Positions 1-13,400 of a stretch of 64,000 nucleotides of DNA are shown here, piece after piece; within the stretch, counting starts at the first letter, position 1; the number at the start of each line of letters is the position of its first letter. Origin of the DNA: Hormiphora californensis (Eukaryota; Ctenophora; Tentaculata; Cydippida; Pleurobrachiidae). The stretch is taken from positions 4,542,553 through 4,606,552 of the forward strand of contig CM035361.1 of assembly GCA_020137815.1 (NCBI GenBank), read 5' to 3'. The position numbers were made by a program, and so were the translations under genes. Below the pieces are notes generated by a model. That model was not told where the DNA came from. It searched no databases and saw only the letters and a list, made by a program, of their open reading frames with translations.

Positions 1-56
1 TCTGCATTCACTCTGCATTCGCTCTGCATTCACTCTGCATTCGCTCTGTATTCACT
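1..56. repeat. 11-bp tandem repeat
   Basis: Five copies of TCTGCATTCAC/TCTGCATTCGC in a row, alternating A and G variants, starting at the window edge. The array probably continues to the left. Nothing else is seen in it. Confidence 0.85.
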
Positions 57-1478
57 GCGTAAACACTATCGATTTAAGGATATGGAGGATGCGGGTAGTA
101 CCCTACATACATTCATAAATAAAATGAACAGTGTCCATGTCTAACCCTTATAGAGATTGACCTGTTCACAAATATTTTGACGAGTGAATAGAATGAGTTG
201 GACTTAATGAACTAACGGGTGACAACTAAAAATTGTCACAAAAGTAAAACGGCTGTAGAATTTTTCCCTTTTGAGATACAGCTTCGGGCTAGTGATACTG
301 ATAATGATAATGATGAACTATGTATAATGTCCATTTTTTTTCAACTGTTCACCCCCCAAAGTCGTGCGCGGAATTGTTTTGCGCGTTTATCACATGTTAA
401 CGTGTAGCGCACACAGCGTAAATTAAAATATCGCACGCGCACGAGTTGAGGGGTGAACAGTTGAATAAAAATGGACTTTAATTGTTGATTTTATCAATGC
501 TGCAGTGGAAGTCGTTTAGTTTACCGTAAACAGGGACAATATTAGTTGTTAATTTAGTTTGTATTAATTTATTCACTAGTTGATATATTGTATGAAGTTA
601 AATACTATAGGTACGTATGTACGTTTGTAGTTTTAAGAAAGTTTTAAGAAACTAATATTCAAAAAAAGATAATTTGTCACAGACAGACTGTGCAGTGTGC
701 ATTTATGATAAATTTTACGCATTTTGTAAGCTGGAGTACCAACGATTTCCTCGGATATTGTAAAAGGCTGCTTGACCAGTGCAATGCAAAACTTTTTTGA
801 TGAAATCAACGCAAATAGATTATCAATCCTCATAGTAAAAATTCAGTTTTTTTTATCCTGAGTTTTCCAACCGCAGTTCGAATCCTCCTAATTTCAACCG
901 GATCCAAATATTTTGTTTATTATTGTTTCACCCTACGCATACGAAGGAAAATGTTTTCACATTTAAGAGGAACAAATGAGAAATGTATATAACTTTAACA
1001 AACCTCAACTAGATCATAATTTGGTTGGAAAATATTTGTACCTATCTTTATAGCTCCAGCTTACATTCTCAATTCAGTCACAGTTCTTCTTGGATATATA
1101 GTTCAACTATGTATCTCCTCTTCACACTCCATCATTATTCATTTCACTGATTTCCAATGGTTTGATACGCTACAAACTTGTCTAATGGGGCATTGAAGTC
1201 CGTTTGGGTTGTGGTCTGAGCGGGTGCCGCGTCTGCAGTTGTGTGGAAATAGTGAGAGGGATGGATCACTGTTGTCCTTATGTCACGTCCCGCATTGGCA
1301 CTAATTCCACAGTTCCTGTTGAGTAGAGAAATATTATTTGGGCGAAAAAAAGTTAACTCTCATTTGGACAAAATAGAAGAAGAAAAGAAAAATATCATAA
1401 AGTCCGCTGCAGAGTTACCACTGCGTCCCTCGCCGAAAAAATTGTGAGTTTACCTTTCTCCGAAAAAAAATTGTTGGT
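57..1478. other. Intergenic DNA downstream of the EF-hand gene
   Basis: No coding exon with usable splice sites was found on either strand. The stretch holds one inverted-repeat mini-element (329-476) and AT-rich sequence. It lies 3' of the minus-strand EF-hand gene and would contain its 3'UTR and poly(A) site, neither of which I can place. Confidence 0.5.
329..476. mobile_element. Palindromic MITE, about 148 bp
   Basis: The ends are inverted copies: GTCCAT, a T-rich stretch, then CAACTGTTCACCCC on the left, and GGGGTGAACAGTTG, an A-rich stretch, then ATGGAC on the right. Subterminal CGTGCGCG/CGCACGCG continue the symmetry. The target duplication is not clear. A weaker relative lies at about 47628-47885. 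Confidence 0.6.
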
Positions 1479-4400
1479 TTACCTTTCTCCGATGGGTGTG
1501 TAATCACTCTTCATAACAGTTGTCATACCCTTCTCATTAACATGTGTAATGTGGATACCTAGCTCGTCAGCGAACTCGTTGTAATCAATTGAACCATCTC
1601 CATTCTTATCCAACCTAGTGGAGAAAAGTAACAGCTTGGTAATTGTGTTATTAATCAGGGAGTGATATAACATTGGTCAGTGGCGGACCTGACATGGGGA
1701 TAATCCTTGATTTGGGAGGAGACCAGGGATAGGATAATAGTTCCGAAAAGGATATTAAACTCACTCGAGGAAGTATCGTCGGAGGGTGGCATCATCAACT
1801 GGTAGTTGCAGTCTCTTGCAGGCTTCTCTTAATCCTGCACAGGATTGGAACTGTTATTGAACATTTCAGGTGTGTGGACTCTAGTGCTAAAATCACGAAA
1901 AGTGAACTCAGAATTTCGGCCTTTAGGCCGGAAACGAGAGTTTGCTGTGCCTCTATACTCATTTAGAAGTGGTAGGGCCGTTATTTGGGTTCGAGGTTAG
2001 GGGTTAGGGTAAAGGTTAGGGTTAGATAATATATATAGAGTCCTCCTAATTAGGTTTAGATATAGAGTCCGCCTACCAAAATTTCAACATTTCAATTGTT
2101 ATGCTATGATTTGTGAATCTAAATCAAAATTAATTACCTACATAATTAATTAATTGATTAATTTAAAAAAGAGAGTTAACTGACCTGTTACAGTGATTTT
2201 TCCCGTGTTATTCTTATCAAATTCTTTAAATGCTTTCTGTAGATTGATATTTAGAGGATCTCGGGGATTGTAACATTTCTCCAAAATCGTCTGCTTGATC
2301 GCATCCTGCAAACATTTAAATATTTTTTAAATCAAATAAAAAATTTGATGATTATTCAACAATTAATTATGTTAATCTTTAACTCTGTACTTTTTAAGAT
2401 TTATAGACTTCGCTGCTGTCAGAGCATTTGCCTGACCATATTCTCATTTCTCTCGGAGCGCACGAGAACTGTGGTCAGAGCATTGGCCTGACAGCTTCGC
2501 TGCGAGACCAGAAAATCACAAACAATTGGAAGACGGTATCCAAATTAAAAACAACAGCAGTTTTTAAGGTCTATACACATGTTTCATGGTGCCCCACGAG
2601 GAGGCACCAATCATCAGTAGACAAAGATCAAAATGAGAATGAATTGGGATAAAGTATGACTCCTTCATAAAAACAGTCAGTCAAACGTTCCTAGTTAGAA
2701 TTAGTAGCTCCATTTCACGTCACATCTTCGTATCTTGGACCTCTTGATTCCCCAGTTACAAAGTACATCAACCATTTCCCTTTCTTGGAGTGTGTAATCT
2801 GTATTCCATTTTGATCATTGTTCCTCAAAACTAGACGTCGTACGTGTCCTCAGATCCACAAGAGAGCTCAACCACAAATAAATTGAGGGAGCATTGTATT
2901 ATAGCGAGTTTAGTAGATTGATGACAAGATAGATATCCTGTCCCTTGGTCCGAGATCAACAAAGACGGTATCCCAATTGTTTGTGATTTTCTGGGCTCGC
3001 AGCGAAGTCTTTAAATCTGTGGTTTCCCGGAGAGACCGTACAGAACCAAAAAAACAATGATCACACACCTGTAGACTTTTCACACTGGGGTCAGTGAGAG
3101 CCTTCCCCTCCGTGTGCTGAAGATGTTCATGGGTTGCTATGGGTCCTCCAGTAATCCCAGCAGGGGGTCTACCATCATCGAGAGAGGCAGGGAACTTGAA
3201 TTGGTCCGACTAAGGGGAAAGGGGTGGAATTATAGCACGAAATCATAGAGTTGTAGTACGTGGTTGTAGAAATGGGATTGAATGATTTGGGATTGAGAAA
3301 GACTAGAACTTATAGCTCTGATTGATCAGATTAGGACTCGAGAGATATATTTACCATTTCTGTTTTGTTGTGGTTCGCCTCATTACCAAATGTCAGATGA
3401 CTCATCTTCTCGTCTAGAACTCGGTCCTAAAGATTGGTTAGTCATCATTAATATCGATATTACTTGATCTTACGGATCCGTGTTGGTGACATAGACACCT
3501 GGCGCGACCCCCGCACAGGTGTCACCAACACGGATCCGTGGTAAATGTACCACAGATTTAGAGAATACATTTTGTAGGTTTGAAAATATCAACAGTCGGA
3601 CCCCGATTTACCGGGATACTCGGTGAAATCCCGGGTTTTGCCCTCGATAAATCGGGGTCCAAAGTGTCACGTACCAGGCGAAGGTTTTTGTTGTTAGAGA
3701 ACTCGTTAAGTGCCTCAGTGAGATTGGAACCATATGCTGCTCTCTGCTCGCTTGTCACGACCCCTGGATAACAGTTATAAACTAGTTATAAACAGTTATA
3801 AACAGTTATAAACTGTTTGTTAATTCATGGTTCCATTTTGAAGATAAGACTTAGAAGCGCGGCAGGTTTATTTGTCTAGTTCATTCCACCAATCCACCAG
3901 AGTCCCTCTATGCAAATATAACATTAACATAGGTATATGTTAAGGGTACGCTAACCAAAAATTTTTTTCGAGTGCAGGGAAATCTCTCACCGTAGGGTTG
4001 TAGGCCATGCCAAGGAGACCTCAAATATGCAATTTGAGCTCTCAAGTCGAATTCATATTTTTGCTACAGCTGCTTGAAAAATGAACTGTAAATAAGTTTT
4101 TGGCATCTTAAAAATACATTTGTAAAGATAGGAGCATGAAAATTTGGGGATTTGAAGAGGACATGAAGGTGAACAACCAAAAAAAATTTTTTTGCAATCC
4201 GAGCTGATTTCCGGTCCTGAAATGAATTTCTTTTTTTCCACTTTAACGCCCTATTTGGCAAAGTTCCGAAAACATGTGAAAGCTGTAAATTGGTGAAAAG
4301 TTGCGTCTAACGATTATCTAAGTGGCCATAAATTTTGGGCGTGTCCTTATTTGAGATAAGCTGTACAGAGTTTTTTTTGTGAAAGCCGTCATTTCAGAAA

Positions 4401-7400
4401 TAAATAAATTCCCTGTATCTCAAAAACGGCTGATCGTAGAGACCTGAGACTATGCTTAAACGATTCAGAAGGTCCGATTTTGGGGGGGTCTTCTGAGAGA
4501 CATTTTGCTCGTACTTCAACCGTTTTTGCTGTAATTGCGAAAAACGAAAACCCATCTTCGCCATCGTGGATTTTTTGTGATTTTGTTTTTGGTGATTATA
4601 GGGACCCATATGGACCAAATAGTGAAGGAATTAGCTTGTTACACATTTTTCCATAGTTTCGGTCCTTTCTTAGCTAAAATTCCCTAATTACAGGATATTG
4701 GAGTTTAGCTTTTGCCCTTTTCATAGAATTCGTTTTTCGCAATTACAGCAAAAACGCCAAAAACGGTTGAAGTAGGAGCAAAATGTCTCTCAGAAGACCC
4801 CCCCAAAATCGGACCTTCTGAATCGTTTAAGCATAGTCTCAGGTCTCTACGATCAGCCGTTTTTGAGATACAGGGAATTTTTTTATTTCTGAAATGACGG
4901 CTTTCACAAAAAAAGATCTGTACGACACACCTCAAATAAGGACGCGCCCAAAATTTATGGCCATATAGAGAATCGTTAGACGCTACTTTTGACCAATTTA
5001 CAGCTTTCACATATTTTCGGAACTTTGCCAAATATGGCGTTAAAGTAAAAAAAAAGAAATCCATCTCAGGACCGGAAATCAGCTCGGATTTCAAAAAATT
5101 TTTTTGTGGCTACTCACCTCTTTGTCCTCTTCAAATCCACAAATTTTTATGATCCTATCTTTACAAATGTATTTTTAAGATGCCAAAAACTTATTTTCAG
5201 TTCATTTTTCAAGCAGCTGTAGCAAAAATATGAATTCGACTTGAGAGCTCAAATTGCATATTTGAGGTCTCCTTGGCATGGCCTACAACCCTACGGTGAG
5301 AGATTTCCCTGCACTCGAAAAAAATTTTTGGTTAGCGTACCCTTAAATCGTCTTATTTTGAGCAACTCAAGAAAGGGTGCCAGCCCGCTAATTACTGATT
5401 AATTAACTATTTGATTAATTAATTAATTAACTGTTTCATTACCTGCGGTGATTCCAGGCAGGGCGTCTTCCGTTTTCAAGTGGTTCCATTGGGATTCATA
5501 TCCTTTCACCCGAGGTTGAGCTGGCTGATGTTTCACTGTGTAGGAACTGGCTGTCAGACTTTGCATTCTCATGTCCTGGAAAGAGCTTGGTTAAAACCTT
5601 TCCAAGTAGATACCTGGTAAATGGCAACTGCCGGTCGCTCAGCTCCTGTATGGCGGCGCCATACCCCATTTGATTCTCAAATTGCGCTCAGATGGGTCGC
5701 GGCGCCAGACAGCTCAGCTCCGCTTTTGTGAGCGCGAAGCGAGGGAAGACGGTCCCAGATTCCATATGAAGAAACAGTGAAAGTAAAGTCACTACTTTTT
5801 CAGGCCAATGCTCTGACCGTGGTTCTCGTGAAATGAGAATCTATGAGACCCTATATGAGACCCTATATGAGACCCTATGAGAATCTATGAGACCCTATGA
5901 GACCCTATAGTCTATACTCTATAGGGTCAGGCCAATTCTCTGACAAAGAAAGAGTAAAAGTCATGGTACTACCTTGTCAGAATCCTCCTCAGTACCAATA
6001 ACGAAACTGGCCCCTTTGTGAAGCTGTTTGTTGGTATTAATGGTCTTGGCACGCTCCGCTGCTATCGCAACTAGGGAGAAAGTGGTTTTTAGATCAACAA
6101 CCGGGAAATACAACAGGAACCGACCGAAACAAGTAAACAACCAATCAGAACTCGTTATTCAGGTCACGTTACTGGTTATCACCCAATCAGGGACCAGTAT
6201 TTCCTGATTCGGTCGGTTCCTGAAATACAAATATATATCGCAGCTTTCTGTTGGCCTTATTGAAACAGCAGAAACTATGTTTTAATCACAACTGTTTCGA
6301 GCTATTTTATTCTCATATCATTATCAGCAGGGGAAGAAAATTCCTAAATCGTTGTTTATACCCTCCTTTACATTTGTTTCCCGTGCGAGGCGCAGGGAAA
6401 CAGGTTCGAGAAAGGCAACTAAATAATAAGATTCTTATGTGACTTACCCAAGTCATGATTAGCGGATGTGTAATCCACTTGCTGGATAGAGTTTGCGGTA
6501 CTCATGTAGTCTCCCTCCACTGGTAACATCTGGGAGGAAGGAGAGCTGGAATAATTGGGTGGGGGACTTTGGGGTGGGGGACTTTCATGGGGTGGGGACT
6601 TTGGGGTGGGGGACTTTGGGCTGGGGGACTTTGGGGTGGGGGACTTTGGGATCTGACAGATGAGAAAGTTGCCGGGCAGGAGTTCGGGGGGTATTTTTAA
6701 TTTGGGGGCAGGACTACCAGCAGGAATTTGGATCTGAGTACGGATCATGATCAAGGTAGAAAGTTGTCGTTATTCGAATAGCCCTATACAGCTGTACTTG
6801 GGGAAGGGGGGGGGGGCTGTAGGAGAGAAATTACTACATACCTGTGAGGGAGGTGGAGGCCGGGCGAGGGCAGGTTTTGAGGTAGATTTTGTTCCAATGT
6901 ATGCTGATTTGTATAGAGATTGCCTCGGTTCAGCAGCAGTACTCTCTCCCAGCCTTGAAGAGAGAATTAGTTTGGATTTTTAGGTATTAACAGGAAGAAA
7001 TTCGATCGAGAAACAAACAAACAAACAAACATATCTGTTTGGTTTCATTTATATTCACACCAATGGTGTTGGCGGGTGTGACATGACATCGAAGACGCTC
7101 ATTTAGACGTTTCGGCTGTACGGCCATTATCAATAATGCTCAATAAATAGTTTTACGTTGTAGTTGATGAAAGTTTGAAACTTTGAATACTACCCCACCA
7201 GCCTCCAGTCTCCACCATCTTATCCAAAAAACAAACAAACAAACAAACAAACAAACAATCAAACAAACAAACAAACAAACAAACAAACATAAAAAAACAA
7301 ACAAACAATCAATCAAACAAACAAACAAACAAACAAAAAACAAACAAACAAAAAACAAATATAAAAAAACAAACAAACAAACCTGAAGTGTGTCCCGATC

Positions 7401-10400
7401 TGGTAGGAACCGTCTACAACACCCTCCCCCTTCCGTACCTTCTCCAATCCTTCCAGCAGGCTTGGTTTATAAGAATCTGCAGAGAGGCCGAGGCTTATTG
7501 AAATGATGAAACAGGCTAGTGCAACATGTTCATTTCAAGGTAAAAAGAGGGTAAATTTAGGCAATTAGCCCTTAATTACCCCATAATTACCCGAGTATTT
7601 GCATGAATTTTCTTACCCTGGCTAAGAGATTTGTCAGTAGCCTCATCAGCAAATCGTTGGTTTAGGAAGTTCTCAAATTCCAAGTAATCAATCTTGCCAT
7701 CTTGATTTGTGTCAAACAGAGCTACTATCTGCCCTGAAACACAAGTAAGTACTAAGTAGTATAAAGAGAAATTACGATTGTTAATTAATAATTATGGGAC
7801 ATGCCGATCACATGGCTTGATTTGTGATACCATCTGGCCTGAAACAGGAGAGATATAACAATTTTTAATTAATAATTATTATTATTATTATTATTATTGT
7901 CAATTATGGGACATGACGGGAACACCGAAAAATAGTAGTAATTGACACACACTTCAATGTAAACTACAACTATGTAAACTGCCAGTGGAAATGAACTCAC
8001 CAACAACCTCCTGTTCAGCTGGTCCAAGAATCCTCCTCAACACACTGGAAAGGGCCTCATAAGACACAAAACCAGTTCTTTTCTTGTCAAAAAGGGCAAA
8101 AGCCTGCCTGAAGTTGACCGTGTTGGGGTCTCGAGGATTTTGGAATTCCGTCCGGAGGAAGTTGTAGAGTTTCCTCGCAACTGACATTTTCACTTCGTCA
8201 ACCTCCTTTGCGCCTCTGGGGAGGAGAGTAGATAGAGATGGGGGTTAGTCAACTCTGCAGGGGAGGCCGAGGAGAGAGCTGGGTAGGTGGGGGTTTTGGT
8301 GACTATATGATATAGGTGGTTGAAGGTAGTGGGGGGGGGGGTTGCGTTGTTGTGTAACCCCCTCACTCTAGTTGATTAACAACCTCACTCACCAGTCAAC
8401 AAAATGGCCAATGGGCCAATTGAGAGGTCATGAGGTGTCAAATTTGATGTTTATGTTTGTTTACCTGTGACTGACATGATCATATCCCTTCTGTGTTGAA
8501 GTTACCCCAGCTGTACTAGCCGCACCACCACTGCTGTATGACATCTTGAAGACAGATACTGGCTCGGCCCTCTCCGTCATGTTGTAGTCACCCTCCCTGA
8601 CAGAAATGTAGAATTAAAGTTACCATTTTCGTGATTTAGGAACCTGCGGCCATCCCCCAGACCTCAGGCGACGCCGTCAGACGTCAGGCGACAGACGTGA
8701 TAAAGGTTAGAAACAGGAATGCTGGGCATTTATTTGAACTATCGACATGTTATACAAGGATCGACGAATCGTCTTTTTATAACTCTACAAACCTAAACAC
8801 ATTGTTTGTCCGTTTGTCCTCTCTAGCTCTATCAGCTGCCACTGAGTTACTTTCTCCTCCCTGTTTGGAATCAGAAAATGCGGCCTGTGCTTCCGTCTGT
8901 AGCCTGAGATAAACAGATCATTAGCTTGTTAATTGCAATGTAATTGGATGATTAGAATTCTTTCATTTCAGAACTGCACACGTCGTTCACTTTTCATTGT
9001 CTACACCGGTTGCCAAGGCAATGCGCGCGTTATTCAAATGTTGACGATGGGATCATTTCATTTCTTGGCGCGCATTTGCCAGCCGCGCCATTGCTCCTGT
9101 ATGCCGGTGTGTGGCACACAAAGTGAGAGACACGCAATGCGTATTTAGAATGACGCGGCCTGGGATTGGAATGAGTGGCAGCATGACAATCACACGAACA
9201 ATAAAGGGGGAGGGGGGGGGGGGGACCTGCCCCTCTTGAGCTCTCTGCTTGCCCAAAACGTGCTACAAGACGATCAACTCAGTGCTTGCCCAAAACGTGC
9301 TACAAGAGGGTCAACTCTCTGCTTGCCCAAAACGTGCTACAAGACGGTCGACTGTGTGCTTGCCCAAAACGTGCTACAAGAGAGTCAACTCAGTGCTTGC
9401 CCAAAACGTGCTACAAGAGGGTCGACTCAGTGCTTGCCCAAAACGTGCTACAAGAGAGTCAACTCAGTGCTTGCCCAAAAAGTGCTGTACGATTGTGGGA
9501 GAAATCAGGAGTGAAATGGGTGACTCGCGACTTGTTGTTCCGTGTGTACGATTACTTGATAAGCTTCCAGGCATAATATCAGGAACCGACTGGTAAACAA
9601 CCAATCAGAACTCGTTATATAGGTCACGTGACTGGTTATCAGCCAATCAGGGACCAGTATTTCCTGATTCGGTCGGTTCCTGCATAATATCGTTCGTGAC
9701 ATGAAAGTCCGATAAAAATTACTTACACCGCAGGGTCGCTTCCAAGAGAGAAATGAGTTGCCCGAAGATAGTTAGTTATGGGATTGCCAACACCGTATAT
9801 CGTCACTTTGTTCGCCTCTTGATGGGCTTTCTGAAGGAATAGGGCATTAGAGATCTTGATACAGGAGTTAGAAAGACTTCAGATAGACAAAATTCTGCCA
9901 GACAGACCGTCTTCCGACAAAAAGACAGACATACACACATAGGATAATCATCCCCTCATATAGGAAATTAACATATTTGACCTTGATATACCGGGTACCC
10001 GGGCAGGGAAAAATTTCCGAGCATTCCGGTAACAGGTAAATCGACTGTACAACTAACCAGTGTACTACTGTACTTTTACAAGTAAACAACCGATCAGAAC
10101 TCGTTATTTAGGTCACGTGACTGGTTATCAGCCGACAGCCAATCAGGGACCAGTATTTTCTGATTCGATCGGTTCCTGCAGAAAGACTAACCAGTGCAGA
10201 ACTGTTGAATTCCACAGAGTGGGAGGAAGCAATTGAAGGTTTATCAGTTTCATATCGCGGATCCAGATCAATTATATTGATCCTGTTCGTTGGTTTAAAG
10301 TTTGTCACCTGGGGAGGTATGAAATTAGCAGGAACCGACCGAAACAAGTAAACAACCAATCAGAACTCATTATTTAGGCCACGTGACTGGTTATCAGCCA

Positions 10401-13400
10401 ATCAGGGACCAGTAGGTTCCTGGAAATTAGTAGTAGAGTTCCGTTACGGCGGAAGAGTGCTCGGTCGCGACAGGTGCCGGAGAGCTAGTTACACAATGGA
10501 AAAACTACCGTTTAGTACAGCTGCTATACTAAACGGTAGTTTTTCCATTGTGATATGAAATTAACTTGATCTGTGAGGAGATGCTAACAAATGTGCTCAA
10601 CAGCTGTAGGAACTGACCGAAACAAGTAAACAACCAATCATAACTCGTTATTTACTATTAAGGTCACGTGACTGGTTATCAGCCAATCAGGGACCAGTAT
10701 TTCCTGATTCGGTCGGTTCCTGCTCAACAGTTTTATTTGGAGCTTGAACTAATGTGAAACATCTCGTCCAGAGAGATGATAATATCATGTACCAATCAAC
10801 CAACCATATCATGTTGGCGAGGTGTTGCACGTTGTATTGTACATGTTAGAACACGATTAATTTGTAACAGACCACCCGTGAGTTTTGTATAATTGGGTAG
10901 CAGCAGAAACGAACTAAGTTAGCAGCCAACTCTGTCAAAGCGACCAACCAAAAGTCAAGTTACGGTCCCAAATAATCGACCCCAAACAATAATTACCACC
11001 CCCAAAAAACACAAATGAAAAACCCTAAATTACAGGGCCCCAAAAGTACACCTAAATGATAAATCCCAAATTACGGGAACCAAATAATAGAGACTCCAAC
11101 TGACCTTAGAAAATTGTTTTTCTTTAAAATCTGATTTCTTCACCGAAACTTTCTCCCCGGTGTGCGATCCGAAGGAAATGTTGGACTTTAATGTCACCTG
11201 ATGTGAAATAGGGTTAGCAACTCAAACTTAGCGTAAAACTCCACTGTGAAATATTCTCAATTAAATCACTATAGCTGTCCAATGACTCAATAAGAATGGA
11301 GAAGTATGGGCAGGAACCAACCGAAACAAGTAAACAACCAATCAGAACTCGTTATTTAGGTCACGTGACTGGTTATCAGCCAATCAGGGACCAGTATTTC
11401 CTGATTCGGTCGGTTCCTGTTTACGGGTCTTACGGTGGTGCTCCGTCATATTGGCCGCCCGTATGAAGCGTTGCCTACGACGTCTAAGACCTTTCTTTTT
11501 ATGTTATTTTATCACTGCTGACCTGTTTAGCTTGTTGTGGCGAGACCCTCTCAGTTGTCCTTGCTTGGTAATCACTGGCCTTCGTAGTCGACCAATTATC
11601 ATCACCACTATCGTATAGTTCGCCTGTGTGAAGATGGTGTTGTGATGTTACTGTGGATACTTGGTAAGTGGTAACTACTCCGGGGTAGTGTTACTGATTT
11701 AGTGAAGTTTGGTGTACTAGTATGATGTTACTGAATTAGTAATAGTGCCGTGTTTACTTGGTATTTGGTCACTGAGTTAGTATAGTGCAATGGGGACTAT
11801 AAGAGGCGGCGATGTCATTGTCATGTTACTGAATTAGCGAAGTTTGGTGTGCATACTGGTGTGATGTTACTGATTTAGTTACTGATTTAGTTTGGGAACA
11901 ACTTAGTTACTGCGTTAGTATAGCTATAGTAGCTGGGGCAGTGACTTACTTTCCCACAGAAAGTAGTCTAGTGAAAACATGTTTTGACCCCCGAAATTTT
12001 TGATGCATTTATAATTCCTTCACCAAAATGTCCTCAAAGGCCTTCTGGGTGAGATCCCAAAAGTCTACCAACCAACTCCTGGGGGAAGTACCCTTAATTG
12101 GCCCTAATTGGCTTGATGGTATAACTCGCCAATTTTGCTAACTCAGCTCTGGAGCGTCGTAGAGACCTTTCATTGGTCGCAATCGATCCGGAATATATGA
12201 TTTTATATTAGTGCTATGAAGGTCCGAAGTCGCTATCTCTAACCGTTTAGCCGCTAATTGGATTTAACTGATTGATTGGACTTAATTGGGACCCTCGTAT
12301 CTCAGCTCAGGGACATCGTAGAGACTTTTCATTGGTCGGAAACTGACCGGAATGTGCAAGTTTATATTAGTGCTATGAAGGTCCAAAGTCGCTATCTCCA
12401 ACCGTTTAGCCGGAAATCGAACTTCTTTAAAACCGTTTTGCGCATGGTTATTGGGTTTGTAAGATTTTCTGTTTCTCAGCTCAGGAGCGTCGTAGAGACT
12501 TGATTCCGGTTGCAAACGAACCGGAATACCCAAGTTTATATTGACGCTATGAAGGTCCGAAGTCGCTATCTCCAACCAATTAGCCGTAAATTGGACTTAA
12601 TTGACCTTAATTGGGCGAAATAGCCAAATAGACCGCAAATTAGTGGCAAAATGTCTAACAAGCTAATTCCTTCACTAAGTGACCCTAATGGGTCCCCCGA
12701 ATCACCAAAAAAAATCATGGCCGATCGGAGTTGCAGAAGACCCTTATTTCCGGGTGGGCGCGGCACCAGTATTTTCAGGCAGGTGCCAAAAACGTAACTT
12801 TCCTTTGGGAAGGAGTAGAGGCAAATCTAAGGACATTAAAATGTGTAGCGTCCTCGCATTAGTGGGGGTAGACGCCCATAAAAAGTTCCTATCTCATTTT
12901 GTTAATTGGTTAATTAGATAATTAGTTGTGCGCATAGCCATATTTCCGATATTATACGGTTTAAATGGCTCAGTCATGAATAAGGACCTGTTTTTGACCG
13001 CTGAACACGATTATTCAAGCAATATAATGGAACTCAGAGGTGTGAAAAGTGTCTTAATTAGGCAAACTTGGATATATGAGGCATAAACTCTGGCCACTGG
13101 CGCGTTATTTCAGATAACTTTCTCCCAGCGCGCCGCTGGGAGAAGTTAGCTGGAGTTTATCCGCCGCTGGCGGATAAACTGGTTTAAATCACGACGACGA
13201 TCCCGAGGCGGAGCCGAGGGAGAGGCGGAGGGGTTTAAACCTATAACGTGCCAGTGGTCAGAGTTTATGGGTTATATACCCTGCTTTAGTTGTTTATTTC
13301 ACGTATTACACACCAACAAGAGAGAGAACACTAATCAAAACACACAAAGAGAACTGAGAAATAGTTAAAAAGACGTCACAATTGAGTGTACACTGTTTGG

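Noticed and set aside
866-890. tRNA B-box-like GTTCGAATCC
   Set aside because: No matching A-box, acceptor stem or anticodon arm could be folded upstream.
9236-9596. Overlapping frames of CPKRATR/LPKTCYK repeats
   Set aside because: All three frames read the same 37-bp minisatellite; it lies in an intron of the minus-strand gene.
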